64,000 bases of DNA, taken from NCBI GenBank assembly GCA_036346355.1, contig CM070569.1, positions 43,750,276 through 43,814,275 of the forward strand. Reading direction: 5' to 3'. The notes under the pieces were generated by a model. That model was not told where the DNA came from. It was given only the letters and a program-made list of their open reading frames with translations, and did no database searches. Positions 22,707-32,499 of this stretch are shown in pieces; positions within the stretch are counted from its first letter, which is position 1; each line of letters opens with the position of its first letter. The stretch comes from Rhipidocladum racemiflorum (taxonomy: Eukaryota > Streptophyta > Magnoliopsida > Poales > Poaceae). A program made the position numbers and the translations under genes.

Positions 22707-23132
22707 GTCTGAAACATCGAGCTCAGGGAATCGAAGGGCCCTTGCGTTTGGCACTGCAAGGCGGGTCGATTGCACTAACTGTCATGTGCAAGCTAATGTG
22801 TTCTACGCCAACACTTTGGGAAATAACGGTCGGGTGTTTTACGAATGCCCTTTTTTCAGGTTTTGGTGATTATTTTCCTATTCGAGTTGTATATTTCTTG
22901 TGAGATCTTTTTTCTTTCCACGGCCTCAAAGCATGTTCACATCATCACGTAGGCTACAAGATGCCAATATTTTCAGTGGTCAGACACCATAGATACATCT
23001 ATGGAGCGTCCTAGTAGTACAATACCACAGAAGATGCAGCCTGGGCTAGAGCAGAGGATGGACCCTACGCTCGAGCAGAGACTTAACATGTTGATGTTTA
23101 ATATGGATCATATTTTAGATCATATCAAGTGA
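22707..23132 (+). pseudogene. GRF-type zinc-finger protein fragment, two exons
   Basis: A coding fragment within the inverted-arm element. The 5' exon is open from at least 22707 and ends at 22859. It reads RRVDCTNCHVQANVFYANT then NNGRVFYECPFF, which is the first half of a GRF zinc finger (Cys-x2-Cys, then N-x-GR-x-F-Y-x-C-P). A GT donor at 22860 and an AG acceptor at 22959-22960 join it in frame to the second exon (22961-23132). That exon begins CQYFQWSDTI, the expected fourth Cys and FxW of the domain, then a Gln/Leu/Met-rich tail ending at TGA 23130-23132. GRF fingers bind nucleic acid. I found no certain start codon, so it may be a partial capture. Expression is unknown. Confidence 0.6.
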
Positions 23133-23331
23133 TTACAGAAGATTGTGTGTATAGGTAACCTTGTTGTACTTTATGCTATAATTGCGAACTAGTTCATTTC
23201 CTGCAAAGGAGACTAAGTTGCTCATGGATGCCATTTTTAGTGATGTAAGAATTATATATCCAGTTGATGTTTATTTACTCCCTCATGTTGTTGAACTAAC
23301 ATATCGTAGTCTATGACTCAAGTGTACCATG

Positions 23332-23473
23332 CAGGGGCGGAGCCAGCCCAGGCCCAGGCCTCGGGCCGGCCCAAAGGTTATTGGGCTAAATTGTGAATTT
23401 ATAAAAAAAAATTTGAGAAATTTACATGGGCTTTTTGGGCCAGGCCTCGGGCCCAGGCCTGGCTCCGCCGCTG
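23332..23473. mobile_element. hAT-type MITE, 142 bp
   Basis: The ends are CAGGGGCGGAGCCAG and CTGGCTCCGCCGCTG. GTACCATG (23324-23331) and GTACCATA (23474-23481) form an 8-bp duplication with one mismatch. The interior repeats GGCCCAGGCCTCGGGCC in inverse orientation. It lies inside the larger inverted-arm element and is therefore younger. Confidence 0.88.
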
Positions 23474-24424
23474 GTACCATATCAGCACTTACTCCAAGAC
23501 CGAAAGACAACATGATGCGACCCACTTTCTCAAACCGTATAGTGACAAATTTATTGCTTTCGTCTGAACTCACTGTATCATGCTTTTCTCGATTCTTCTA
23601 TTTTGATGATTAATTTCATGTTCGAGTTGTTTATTTCTTAAGAGACCTGCTTTCTTTCCACTACTTTGTCAGGCCGATATGACAACACATTGATGGGTAG
23701 ACGGCGAAGATGGGGTTAGGTACCATAAGGATGAAAGGAAGATGGGGTCATGTTATGTCCACAATGTGATGTTATGTACATTATTATTTTTATGTCATGC
23801 TATGTACCCTTATATATTTATGCACGTTACGCGTTATTGTTTTCTACATTATGCTATGCCATTTTTACGAGCCATGTACTGCATGCCTTCATTCCGTTTA
23901 TACCAACATCAAACGTCATTTCTACAAATGTGGTGTTTTTCTTTATTAACTTATCTACTACTCGGATATGATCTTTTATTTTCTTAACTATGATTGATTA
24001 ATTGGTACACTGGTCAAGCAAATAAAATAAACAAATTTAAAAACTTTCCGCGCTACACTGTTCCATTGATTGTGAAAAACAAAATTCGATTATAAAAATA
24101 ATATTCGACTTAGTACCAAAATTTTTTCTAGCATATTTTTTACTCTACTTATTTTTAAAAATCAACAAATCAAAAAAAAAAAGTCATGCCTCTCCTAAGG
24201 AGAGGCAAGTCCCTGCTTCCCCCAACGGGAGCGGTTGGCCCCCACCTCTCCTCCCAGGTGCGGGAGGACCCTGCCTCTTCCTCACGGCGCGGCAAGCCTC
24301 TGTCACAGTATCTCCCCCGCGCGATAGGGGCTGTTTTTGAAAAAAAAAAAAAAAAAGCAACGTACGGAAACTATTTTTACAAAAAAAAAAAAAAAAACAA
24401 TCTAAAGAGAACTAATACAATGAA

Positions 24425-24935
24425 AATTTCGCTCTCTACTTCCACTGATATACATCAAATCAAACCCAAGTACCCAACAGGCTTGGCCTTTTCGTGACCT
24501 AGCTAATTGTCAATCTACGTGTGCATTGCATGCTACATACAGCACACCCAGATTTTGATTGGTCGAGGCTGAACTTGGCGCGAAAAAAGTGCAGTCAAGT
24601 GCAACCAACGCAAAGTCGCCTAGATCACGGCCAGAGCTGTGGCGCCGTACTAGTATCCCGTACGTGTCTGTAGTCTTGACCCTCTTGCTGGGCAGCTGAC
24701 AAGTACCTCTTCCAGATGCAGGACAGTACGTACTTTCATGTCTTATCTTCGCCCCAACCACAGGTCCTTTTCCACATCCTAGCTAGCTAGCTACCGGCGC
24801 CATCTTACTACATGCACGCACAAGCTCGCTCTGTGATCTTTTCTGGTCTCGTGCGTACATCACAATTAACTGATGTGTTCATCGAAGACGAGCTAAACGA
24901 ACGAGTTATACTATTTTATCATCAGTAGTAATTTG
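24425..24935. other. Intergenic, nothing recognised
   Basis: Short open frames only. CTAGCTAGCTAGCTA at about 24779 is a small simple repeat. No gene signal. Confidence 0.3.
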
Positions 24936-24939
24936 AAAA

Positions 24940-25945
24940 TACTCCAATATAATATTAAAACCTTTATTTTTTTTTGGTTATATAGCCTTTTTCACGTAAA
25001 AATAAAATAAAAGATGTCCATAAATTATGCTATAACGAGTGGATTAGATGGAATCTTTCATGAAAACCACTTTGAAGTATCTTACATTAATATTAGAGTA
25101 TACTAAAAATGATAAAGAGACTTATAGGTATAAGGAAAATGGTTCCATACTCCTGGGAATGTGTACTCCCACTTTCGATATACCGCTTAAATGATAGTGT
25201 TAAACCTCTTTACTATTTTTAGTATACTCTAATATTGATTGTAAGATACTTCAAAGTGGTTTTCATGAAAGATTTCATCTAATCCACTCTTTGTAGCATA
25301 ATTTATGGACATCCTCTATTTTTACATGTAAAAGGCTATATAACAAAAAAAAACGGGTTTCAATGAAATTTTTTCAACCAAATCACATATACTCATTTGT
25401 CACTTTTAGTATAATCTCTACTATTCTAAAGCAGCACTTGGTGGCAGTGGTCCGTTCTTCCCACGTTATTAATTGCCGCTTAATTACCCTGCTTAATTGC
25501 CCTACGCAAGAAACGAAGCGTTGCTTTAATTAGCCAGCTTTCGCAAGAAACGAAGCGTTAAAGATAGATGTTTGATTTTGTGAAATAATTTTTTTTTATT
25601 TTTTAATCTTTATTTTTCGTTATCAATTTTGTTTTTCGTAGCAAAGCATGGGCATATAACTAGTTCAATAGTAATTTTAAGACATTCCAATGTGATTTGG
25701 TTGAAAAAATTTCATTAAAACCCTTCATGCTTTGTTATATAGTATTTTCCATATAAAAAAGAATGGTGTACATAAATTATACTATAAAGAGTGGACTTTA
25801 ATGAAATTTTTCGTAGAAATCACTTTGAAGTATCTTATAATCAAATTAGAGTATATTCAAAATGATAAAGAGGTGTAACAACATCATTTAAGTGGTATAT
25901 TGACAATGAGAGTACATACTCATACTCCTAGGAATATGGAACCAA
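24940..25945. repeat. Three copies of one MITE-like unit, two forming a palindrome
   Basis: About 24940-25118 and about 25209-25385 are inverse copies. They share AGGATGTCCATAAATTATGCT-type words, GTGGATTAGATG, TTTCATGAAAACCACTTTGAAG and AGTATACTAAAAAT. After a Helitron (25415-25663), a third copy (about 25683-25945) follows in the first orientation. It shares CTTTGAAGTATCTTATAATC and ends TACTCCTAGGAATATGGAACC. A fourth copy lies at 35280-35560. No coding capacity. Confidence 0.7.
25415..25663 (+). mobile_element. Non-autonomous Helitron, 249 bp, copy 2
   Basis: Starts TCTCTACTATTCTAAAG after host A (25414) and ends GCATGGGCATATAACTAG before host T (25664), the classic A-to-T insertion with 5' TC and 3' CTAG. 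A short hairpin-capable stretch precedes the end. It is exactly as long as copy 1, and copy 3 is 11 bp shorter. It inserted within or beside the palindromic MITE array. Confidence 0.85.
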
Positions 25946-25949
25946 TTTG

Positions 25950-26885
25950 AATTCAGTAAAAAGCCGTAATAGACACACGTACGGCCGGTGTGGTTTACTT
26001 GGTAATTCTTCGAGGCTCCGTTTGGTGCTGTATGTACGTACGTGCTTCAGCGTGTATTTTTTTAGACGATGGAAGATTAAAACTCCCGATCTATGTATTG
26101 TGAGATACACATAGGCAAACAAATTATTACAAAGTTACGACCAAACAGCTGTCCACGGAAAAATATAATTAAATTATACAGAAAATTTGCAACAAGCCAA
26201 ATCAGACAAGCTAAGCCCGAATTAACATGTGCATTGTTGGGGGTTGTCACTGTTTGAGATTGATGTGCCCTTAATTTTCTGCTACGTGAGATGAAGGGGA
26301 AATAAAAAGAAGCAGTGCTGCAGTGGTGCCCGGCGATGGATGGAGGGGGAAGCCCGGCCTCCCCTCCCGTGCTGTACCTACTGAATTAATGCGCCTAATC
26401 ATGCACAACGCCGTCGTGGCAAAGTATACAGTAGTAGTACGTAATAATGATAGGAAAATACATCGATTTCAAGCTCAGATTGTTCTAACGTTTGGCCTTC
26501 GTTCGCCTCAGTCCTCAAGGCAGCAGCCAATTATACGAGCAATTAATCCAGCTTCGAGAGGCAGGACCGCACGGGTAATACATCTCAAAATCCTAGAGAT
26601 TTTGAGGTGTTTTCCTAGTTAAAATATCCTGAAGAATTCTACGTTGCTTAACGTACGACCGAACGGATCGTACATGAGCGGAGAAGGGGGCGTTTATTAT
26701 TAATTTTTCCTTCCCCTGTATAGAAAGAAAGCTGAGAGAAAGGTTAATGGTACACCGAAACGGTGTGGTCTAATCGTTCAGTTAATCTTTTTTTTCTTTA
26801 AAAAAAACCCAATTGCGAGGAATTTTTCGGTTAATCTTCGTTCGTTGAATTCCGGAAAATCGTAGTAGAAAATTATTCACCCAAT
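25950..26885. other. Intergenic, nothing recognised
   Basis: Open frames under 100 codons without recognisable domains. No splice-supported gene and no clear repeat. Confidence 0.3.
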
Positions 26886-26909
26886 CCGCTGTCTGTGCGA
26901 ATTAAATTA

Positions 26910-27165
26910 TGGCCCCGTTCATTTCAGCTTCTGTACAGATTGTACTTAAAAAAACAGATTGTCTGCAAACGGGATAATTATGGACAGTTTCTCCCGCAAT
27001 CAGAAGTTGCCTCTACATAGAATCAGAATTCGGCTGGAACCCGATTCTCGCTAATTCTTGCTGATTCTCGCTGACCGGTCCGGACCCTAGAAGCCGCAGC
27101 CGGCCCGCCCCGATTCTCCTACAATCAGAAGCAGCTTATCTGGTAACCTAGAGACTGAAACGAAC
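26910..27165. mobile_element. Possible MITE with GTTCATTTCAG ends
   Basis: GGCCCCGTTCATTTCAG at about 26912 is partly inverse to GACTGAAACGAAC at about 27150. AATCAGAAG and TTCTCGCTGATTCTCGCT repeats lie inside. The right end lacks the GGGGCC expected for a full inverse, and no duplication is clear. Confidence 0.35.
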
Positions 27166-27169
27166 TATG

Positions 27170-28290
27170 TCTATAATTGTCAGCATTACTGTAGGTAGAT
27201 TTTTCTTCACTGCAGTTAAAGAAGAAGAAGAAGGAGAAGCAGAGAGAGGAAACAGAGGCATGATTTACCCCGAATCCTGAAACACGAGCCCGTGCCACGC
27301 TGCATCGATCCCATCAGTACGTACGCACGTACATGCACCCAACCCAGCAACGCATTTAACCTGGCGTACGTGCAAGCACATCCTGCAGAGCTAGGAGATC
27401 GAAATCAGCGCGGGCGAAGAGAGCAGCCAGCTCCGACATGTACAGCGCAGGGAGAGGAAAGTGCAAACATGGCAAGGAGCCAACAAGCCAAGGCTCAGAG
27501 TCTGATAGGTAGAGAAGCAAGCACGCATGCAACTATGCAACAATGCAAGTGAACTCATCTCGTCTCGTACGATGATCTGAACGAACCCATCTGATCTGAC
27601 CCAGGAGATTAATTAAGCACGTGCCCTCTTGCATATGAGAATGGGAAGGGGATGCGATCTAACTGGGCTCGCCCAACCACGTGTGGATCTCGTTGGGGGT
27701 TTGGTTGGTAGCCCTAGCCCGAATGATTGCCATGGCATCAAGGTTGTGATCGAGCTGCATGGGGGAGGCAAATGTTCTCACTGGGAAGCCATGCACGCAT
27801 GGGCACTGATACGAGGGAGATTGGCGCCAGCGACACTCTTTAAAATTCGTGTTTTAATATCTGACACTTTGGCCCACAGTCATACACACAGATGGTTCCG
27901 CATGTCATACACACAGCCAGAACGACACACGAATTGGGTGTCGTGTGCCCGATTTTTCCTGGATACGATGCCACTTATCATCATCAAACAAAAAAATTAG
28001 TTTGGTCTGATTTGATGGGGCCATGGGGTAACCTTTTATTATGTAGATGGATTTGACAGAGCATCTGGTTTGAAGTACAGTGGCAGTGAGCTTTCAGCGA
28101 ATCCTCGAGATGCGAGCAGAACGAGAGTGAAGCCCGGGGGCCTCTGCACGAGGAAGGGACAGGGTTTTGGTCCTCTTACCATGTTCGCGTGCCGCGGCCG
28201 GTGAGCTCGCCGGAGATGCTGTAGACGGAGGCGGTGTCGACTGTGCCTGAGAAGAAGCCGGGAGAGGTGGAATTGGGGGCAGCAAAGGAG
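27170..28290. other. Intergenic, nothing recognised
   Basis: Contains GAAGAAGAAG and GTACGTACGCACGTAC simple stretches and several unrelated short open frames. I found no protein motif or consistent splice model. Confidence 0.3.
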
Positions 28291-28294
28291 TAGT

Positions 28295-28830
28295 TTAGCG
28301 CCTGCGACAAACAAAATTACAAAAATAATCCCTTCACTAATCTTAATTGTGTTTGGGTGGCGCGAAAGGCACCTCCGTGGTGAGATAGCCCGGAAGGCAC
28401 CTCTGTGCTAGTGCCACTCGAGCACGAAAACACGCACACCCGCACAGTCCTTGACATCTCACTCGTGCTCGCTCGCACCCCACCCCGCCACGCCCCCTCC
28501 CGCGCGTGAGTGCGCACCCACCGTCTGGACCCTCACCCCTCCACGCGGTGCTCTGCTGCCGCTTGCACGCCAGCCTGGCCCCCGCCCCGCCCTGCCACGT
28601 GCAAGTGTGAGCGCCCCCGCGTCGGCCTAGCCTCCCTTGAGTACTTGCTCGCCACGCACCCGTGCATCGCTCCGCTTTCTCACCCGCGTGCTCGCTCAGT
28701 TTTCATGTGCCGTCCACGTGCCGCGCACTCTTAGCGCAGGAGGTTTGCTTACGCACCGGGGTAGCTACCCAAGCGCTGTAAGGAGTGGGCCAAGAGGCTA
28801 TTTTTGTAATTTTATTTGGCATGAAGCTAG
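28295..28830. mobile_element. Possible GC-rich element with short inverted ends
   Basis: ACAAACAAAATTACAAAAATAATCCC at about 28310 is inverse to GGCTATTTTTGTAATTTTATTTGG at about 28797-28820. The interior is GC-rich with GGCACCTCCGTG-type words that also occur in the arms of the 22058-24418 element (AAGGCACCTCC). It may be a relative of that element. No target duplication was resolved. Confidence 0.4.
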
Positions 28831-28906
28831 TTTTACAAAAATAAATAAATAAAAATATGGGGCTACTACAGTGAACTACTCACAAAAGAGAAACACACAT
28901 GCAGCG

Positions 28907-29020
28907 TAAAATGGTTTTTTCGTGCTCTACTTAGAGGGTAGTTCGAGAAACACATAGAGAAACATACTTTCAGGGGCAAAATGGTTTTTTCATGCTCTAC
29001 TTAGAGGGTAGTTCGCAGGT
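28907..29020. repeat. Direct duplication of about 45 bp
   Basis: AAAATGGTTTTTTCGTGCTC with TACTTAGAGGGTAGTTCG after it at about 28908-28953 recurs at about 28979-29023 with one change (TTTTTTCATGCTC). It looks like a simple tandem duplication with a 25-bp spacer. Confidence 0.75.
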
Positions 29021-29464
29021 GATTGACGGTAGTGGCAAAAAATGATGAAAGTTGGAGATCCGGTGACAATAAAAATAGGAGTAGCTTCGTGATAATATTT
29101 TAAATGTCTAGACAACTTCCGTTGACAAATAAGGAATTTTCTTATTATACTATGGAGTTTCTACTCATTGTGTTTTATATACCTAAAATAAAAACATTTC
29201 TTATCCATTTGCGTAATTCCGAATTAATAATTTAAGACAGCCAAAAGTCGTAAACACATAGTTGCCTTCCCCTCATCCATTTCGCTCCTACTCAGTCTTA
29301 ACTCTGAAGCCAACAAATTAATCCAAGTTCACAGCACTGCTTGGATATAAACCAGTTGTCCATCACTTTCTTCTCTCTTTTTTTACTTCAAAAGACCATA
29401 TTCGTGATATTTACGTCCAAAATTTTTACACCCAATTTCAATTAAATATGGTAACTCATATATA

Positions 29465-29900
29465 GTTTTTTTAGGACTTAGATCCTAATAGGATTCCTAT
29501 TTGTTTCGGGTGAAAATTAAGAAGCCTATATAAATCTAGGGGTGGTCATATATGGAGAACCTAAGTAATGAAGAAGCTACAAGCCAACTCAACCAAAGAA
29601 AGAGGTGCACGAAAGAATTAAAGGTTGGGTTATTCTTTAGCATTAGATTTTTGTATAGGGCAAGAATCTAAAAAATCCTAAAAGGTTTAAGAGGTTGTGA
29701 GAGAGTAATGATCATTTGTAATATTTTCAGGTTGTGCTTGAAAAATTTACGGTCGGCTTTATTAAATCTTCTCTTTCATCGTGGTTGTTTTAGCATCGTT
29801 ATTTTAATTATTTTTTTATGTTATTTATTTTCTTTGTTTTTAAGATTATGCATGTTTGCGTCTTATCTCTTTTGAAACTCTAATTCGATCCGACAACTAT
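29465..29900 (+). repeat. Possible LTR fragment
   Basis: GCCTATATAAATCTAGG at about 29533 is a TATA-like box followed by a leader-like stretch (AGAAGCTACAAGCCAACTC) and then a T-rich region. This is the layout of a plant LTR promoter and R region. No termini or partner LTR were found, so this is tentative. Confidence 0.3.
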
Positions 29901-30243
29901 CATGTATAAAAGGGAACCCGAGTACAAGTAGTTCTAATCAAACAATTGGCAACATTGGAAGGAAGCTAACAGGGATATAGGAATTCATTCATGCGCCACC
30001 TGTGCCGGCCGGGCTAGCTTAGGATGTGATTACAAGATGGAAGGAACAGTGAACACTGGGGATCGGAATTATTTGAATAGATGGATGGAGCTGTGTCTGT
30101 GGCAGGGCATGGAGTCATGGACACCAGAGCCATCCATCGATGCGATGCGACAGTAATGGTCGTGTACTCGTGTCATGGAGGCTGTCTCGAGTCTTTTGCC
30201 GCTAACGGGTCGCTATTACCATACTGTTACGCTGCCTCCCTCA

Positions 30244-30278
<35 letters not shown>

Positions 30279-30360
30279 GTGTACTTATACGCCACCACCT
30301 CCCTCTTCCTTTCTCTACAAGCACCACCGGCCTTCCTCTCTCTCTCTCTCTCTCTCGCTC
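30244..30360 (+). repeat. (CT)n microsatellites in the ERF 5' leader
   Basis: Two CT runs, about 30246-30276 and about 30336-30356, lie 50-160 bp upstream of the ERF start codon. Pyrimidine tracts near transcription starts are common in plant core promoters. Here they also produce meaningless Leu/Ser-rich open frames on both strands. Confidence 0.8.
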
Positions 30361-30407
30361 GCTCGTCCTAGTCACCTCTCTCATTGCATACGTAGTGATC
30401 ATTGCGT

Positions 30408-31121
30408 ATGGCGGCGAGCGAGCTGAGTTCGGAGTCCTTGACGACTTCGTCGTCGTCCTACTCCTCTTCCCCGTCCACGTCCTCGTGCGGCGACCGCGGC
30501 GACAAGATGAAGCGCCGGCACAACAAGCGGAAGCGGAAGCGCGGCGGCGCGGAGGAAGCGGGGGCATCCCCGCCGGCGTACCGCGGCGTGCGGATGCGGG
30601 CGTGGGGGAAGTGGGTGTCGGAGATCCGGGAGCCGCGCAAGAAGTCGCGCATCTGGCTCGGTACCTTCCCGTGCCCCGAGATGGCCGCGCGCGCCCACGA
30701 CGTCGCCGCGCTCAGCATCAAGGGCAGCCGCGCCGTGCTCAACTTCCCCGACCTCGCGCCCGTCCTCCCGCGCCCAACCTCCCTCGCCCCGCGCGACGTC
30801 CAGGCCGCCGCCGCGTGCGCCGCCCTCATGCAACAACACCACGTCTCCGCCTCCACGTCCCCCGCCGCGCCGGCCTTAGCGGATAGTACCGCTCCGGCTG
30901 ACGACCAACAACCAGCTGCTCGCGATGAGCCGGAGCCGAGCCGGGAGAATGAGCAGCAGCAGCAGCAGCCGGCGCAGGTGGAGGTGGGGGAGCTGGTGTT
31001 CGACGAGCTGGCGCCGCTTTGGGTGGAGGACGTAGAGGAGTTCGGACCGTCCGATCATTGCTGGACGGCATACGATGGGCTTGACCCAGTCGGCTTCCAG
31101 CCTCTCCTATGGGAATATTAG
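30408..31121 (+). CDS. AP2/ERF transcription factor, DREB type (TINY-like)
   Basis: A nuclear DNA-binding protein of 237 residues, no introns. The start ATG at 30408 (GTATGGCG) gives MAASELSSES. A Ser-rich N-terminus is followed by a basic stretch KRRHNKRKRKR (about residues 35-45), a likely nuclear signal. One AP2 domain covers about residues 58-116 with YRGVRMRAWGKWVSEIREP, IWLGTF, AARAHDVAAL and NFP. Val and Glu at the two positions that separate DREB from ERF proteins indicate DREB-type binding to DRE/CRT elements. The PRKKSRIWLGTFP style is like the TINY/A-4 group, which acts in drought, cold and hormone responses in other plants; the role here is inferred. The C-terminus has a short Gln run, an acidic patch and ends LWEY, similar to the LWSY motif. 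GC-rich, unlike its surroundings, and intact. Confidence 0.93.
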   Translation: MAASELSSESLTTSSSSYSSSPSTSSCGDRGDKMKRRHNKRKRKRGGAEEAGASPPAYRGVRMRAWGKWVSEIREPRKKSRIWLGTFPCPEMAARAHDVAALSIKGSRAVLNFPDLAPVLPRPTSLAPRDVQAAAACAALMQQHHVSASTSPAAPALADSTAPADDQQPAARDEPEPSRENEQQQQQPAQVEVGELVFDELAPLWVEDVEEFGPSDHCWTAYDGLDPVGFQPLLWEY

Positions 31122-31690
31122 GCTTCTTCTACGAGACCTTCGGTTGTGTGTGTGTGTGGGTTTGTGTTTTTTTTTTCTAGTGCTTCTTAAAATGTGTGTT
31201 GGTCCAGGTAGGATGAGTCAGGATCTAATATCAGACCAAAAGGAGTAATCCATGAACAACAAATCATATTTCTGTATTAGCTCTTGTTGGTACGAAGGGA
31301 TAGGGGAGGATAGATTAGCCGAAAGATGGTTATAGGTTTGGTATGCTCTTTTAATTTCTTGGTTGATTTGAGTTGGATTTGGACTTGTAAGTTGAGATGT
31401 GTGCGATAAATTTAGATTGATCGAGACGCAACACCGAGTTTCAAACATGACTTCATGTACATGTGAGTTCTGCGGCTATAGGTACCGTAACGTCATTGTG
31501 TGTTTCGAGAGATGAAAATGATGCAGGGAAGTTGAAGCTACAGATTTATTGACTTTGACAATGTGATGGGGTGTTTTTCAAAAACGAAAGTGCTAAAAAT
31601 CTGTCGCACGGAAATTCTAGTGAATTCAGTTGAATTTTGGACCTTGTGATCGCCTTGAAGATTTGTGCTCCGGTCGAACGCTACTGTAAG
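31122..31690 (+). other. 3' flank of the ERF gene
   Basis: The 3' untranslated region probably starts here. It holds a GT repeat at about 31146-31160 and T runs. No clear AATAAA was pinned down, and no other gene is visible. Confidence 0.35.
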
Positions 31691-31698
31691 AAGAGTTA

Positions 31699-31843
31699 CA
31701 CTAGACACTTCATCACTGACTGTTTTTTATAAAAACCGTCAAAGATGAGTATCAGGCACATCACAGACAGTTTTTAGTTAAAATCTTTTATAATGAGGGG
31801 CACATCACGGACGAATTTTGGCTTATGATGACCATTTCTAGTA
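31699..31843. mobile_element. CACTA-like miniature remnant
   Basis: Begins CACTAGACAC and ends ATTTCTAGTA, inverse tips of CACTA type. Inside are CATCACTGACTGTTTTTTAT and AAAACCGTCAAAGATGAG, subterminal-repeat-like words similar in kind to those of the 826-1633 element. Only 145 bp, with no clear 3-bp duplication. Confidence 0.5.
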
Positions 31844-31987
31844 AATAAGAACATAGAGCATCGATCTCCTCTGTATTTTTAGGGTTTTCCGAGCCATTTT
31901 TGAGGTGTTTGTGATTAAGAAATGATCTGGTGAGAAGTGATCCTGAATTTGGAGTTGTGCTTTTAGATCCTTCTGTTCTAGGTTATC

Positions 31988-32418
31988 TAAGGATAGTAAT
32001 TGGTTCAAATTTGCACTATATTTAAGATCTAGCTTTGTAAAAAGGGAAATGAAGATGTTTTTTAGATCTAGCTTAGTGTAGACCATTTGTTCTCTGTCAT
32101 GTAAAGTCGTAATTGGTTGTAATTGCATTATACTCAATATGTAGATAGTTACTTAAAGGAAGGTGATGTAAACTAATAATTGGTTGTAACAGCATTATAT
32201 TCAAGGTATATACATCTAGCTTGATAAAGAGGGAATTGAAGATGGTTTTGATATAGCTTGGTGTAGATACATTTATTCTCTTCGATCTAAAGTAATAATT
32301 GGTTCTAATTGCATTATACTCAAGATGTAGCTAGCTATGTAAAGAGAGAATTGAAGATGCTGAATTTAAATGTAGCTTATATATGTTTATATATCTATTT
32401 GTTCTTTGTGATGTAAGG
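31988..32418. repeat. Degenerate tandem repeat, four units
   Basis: Units start TAATTGGTT and run TTGCATTATACTCAA, then TCTAGCTT or TAGCTAGC, then GAATTGAAGATG, then GTTCTCT-like and GATGTAA. Starts are at about 31997, 32109, 32178 and 32289, so unit lengths vary from about 70 to 125 bp. Non-coding. It directly adjoins the truncated copia leader and may belong to that element. Confidence 0.65.
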
Positions 32419-32499
32419 AGCTATATAAGTTAATCAGCAAGTTTAAATGTAGTTTATATATAGCATATGTATGCATGTGCACTCCTAGTGTACTTAATT

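Larger units (their letters stand above)
22058..24418 (+). mobile_element. Transposon-like element with arms of about 500 bp carrying a GRF gene
   Basis: About 22058-22575 is the reverse complement of about 23895-24418. Matching blocks include GAATGTGGTGTTTTTCTTTA, CTACTCGGATAT, TTGGTACACTAGTCAAGC and GGTTGTGAAAAACAAAAT. The outermost part is GC-rich with GGCAAG/CTTGCC words and long A or T runs. Between the arms lies a spliced GRF zinc-finger coding fragment and a later hAT MITE. The arms resemble Mutator-like long terminal repeats, but I see no matching 9-bp flanks, so the superfamily is inferred only. Confidence 0.65.

Noticed and set aside
23742..23987. Hydrophobic open frames rich in Tyr/Cys/Leu
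   Set aside because: They lie partly in the arm of the inverted-arm element and have no homologue that I recognise.
30241..30886. Long open frames on both strands around the ERF gene
   Set aside because: They are shadows of a GC-rich coding region and of the (CT)n runs. Only the frame from 30408 has a recognisable domain.
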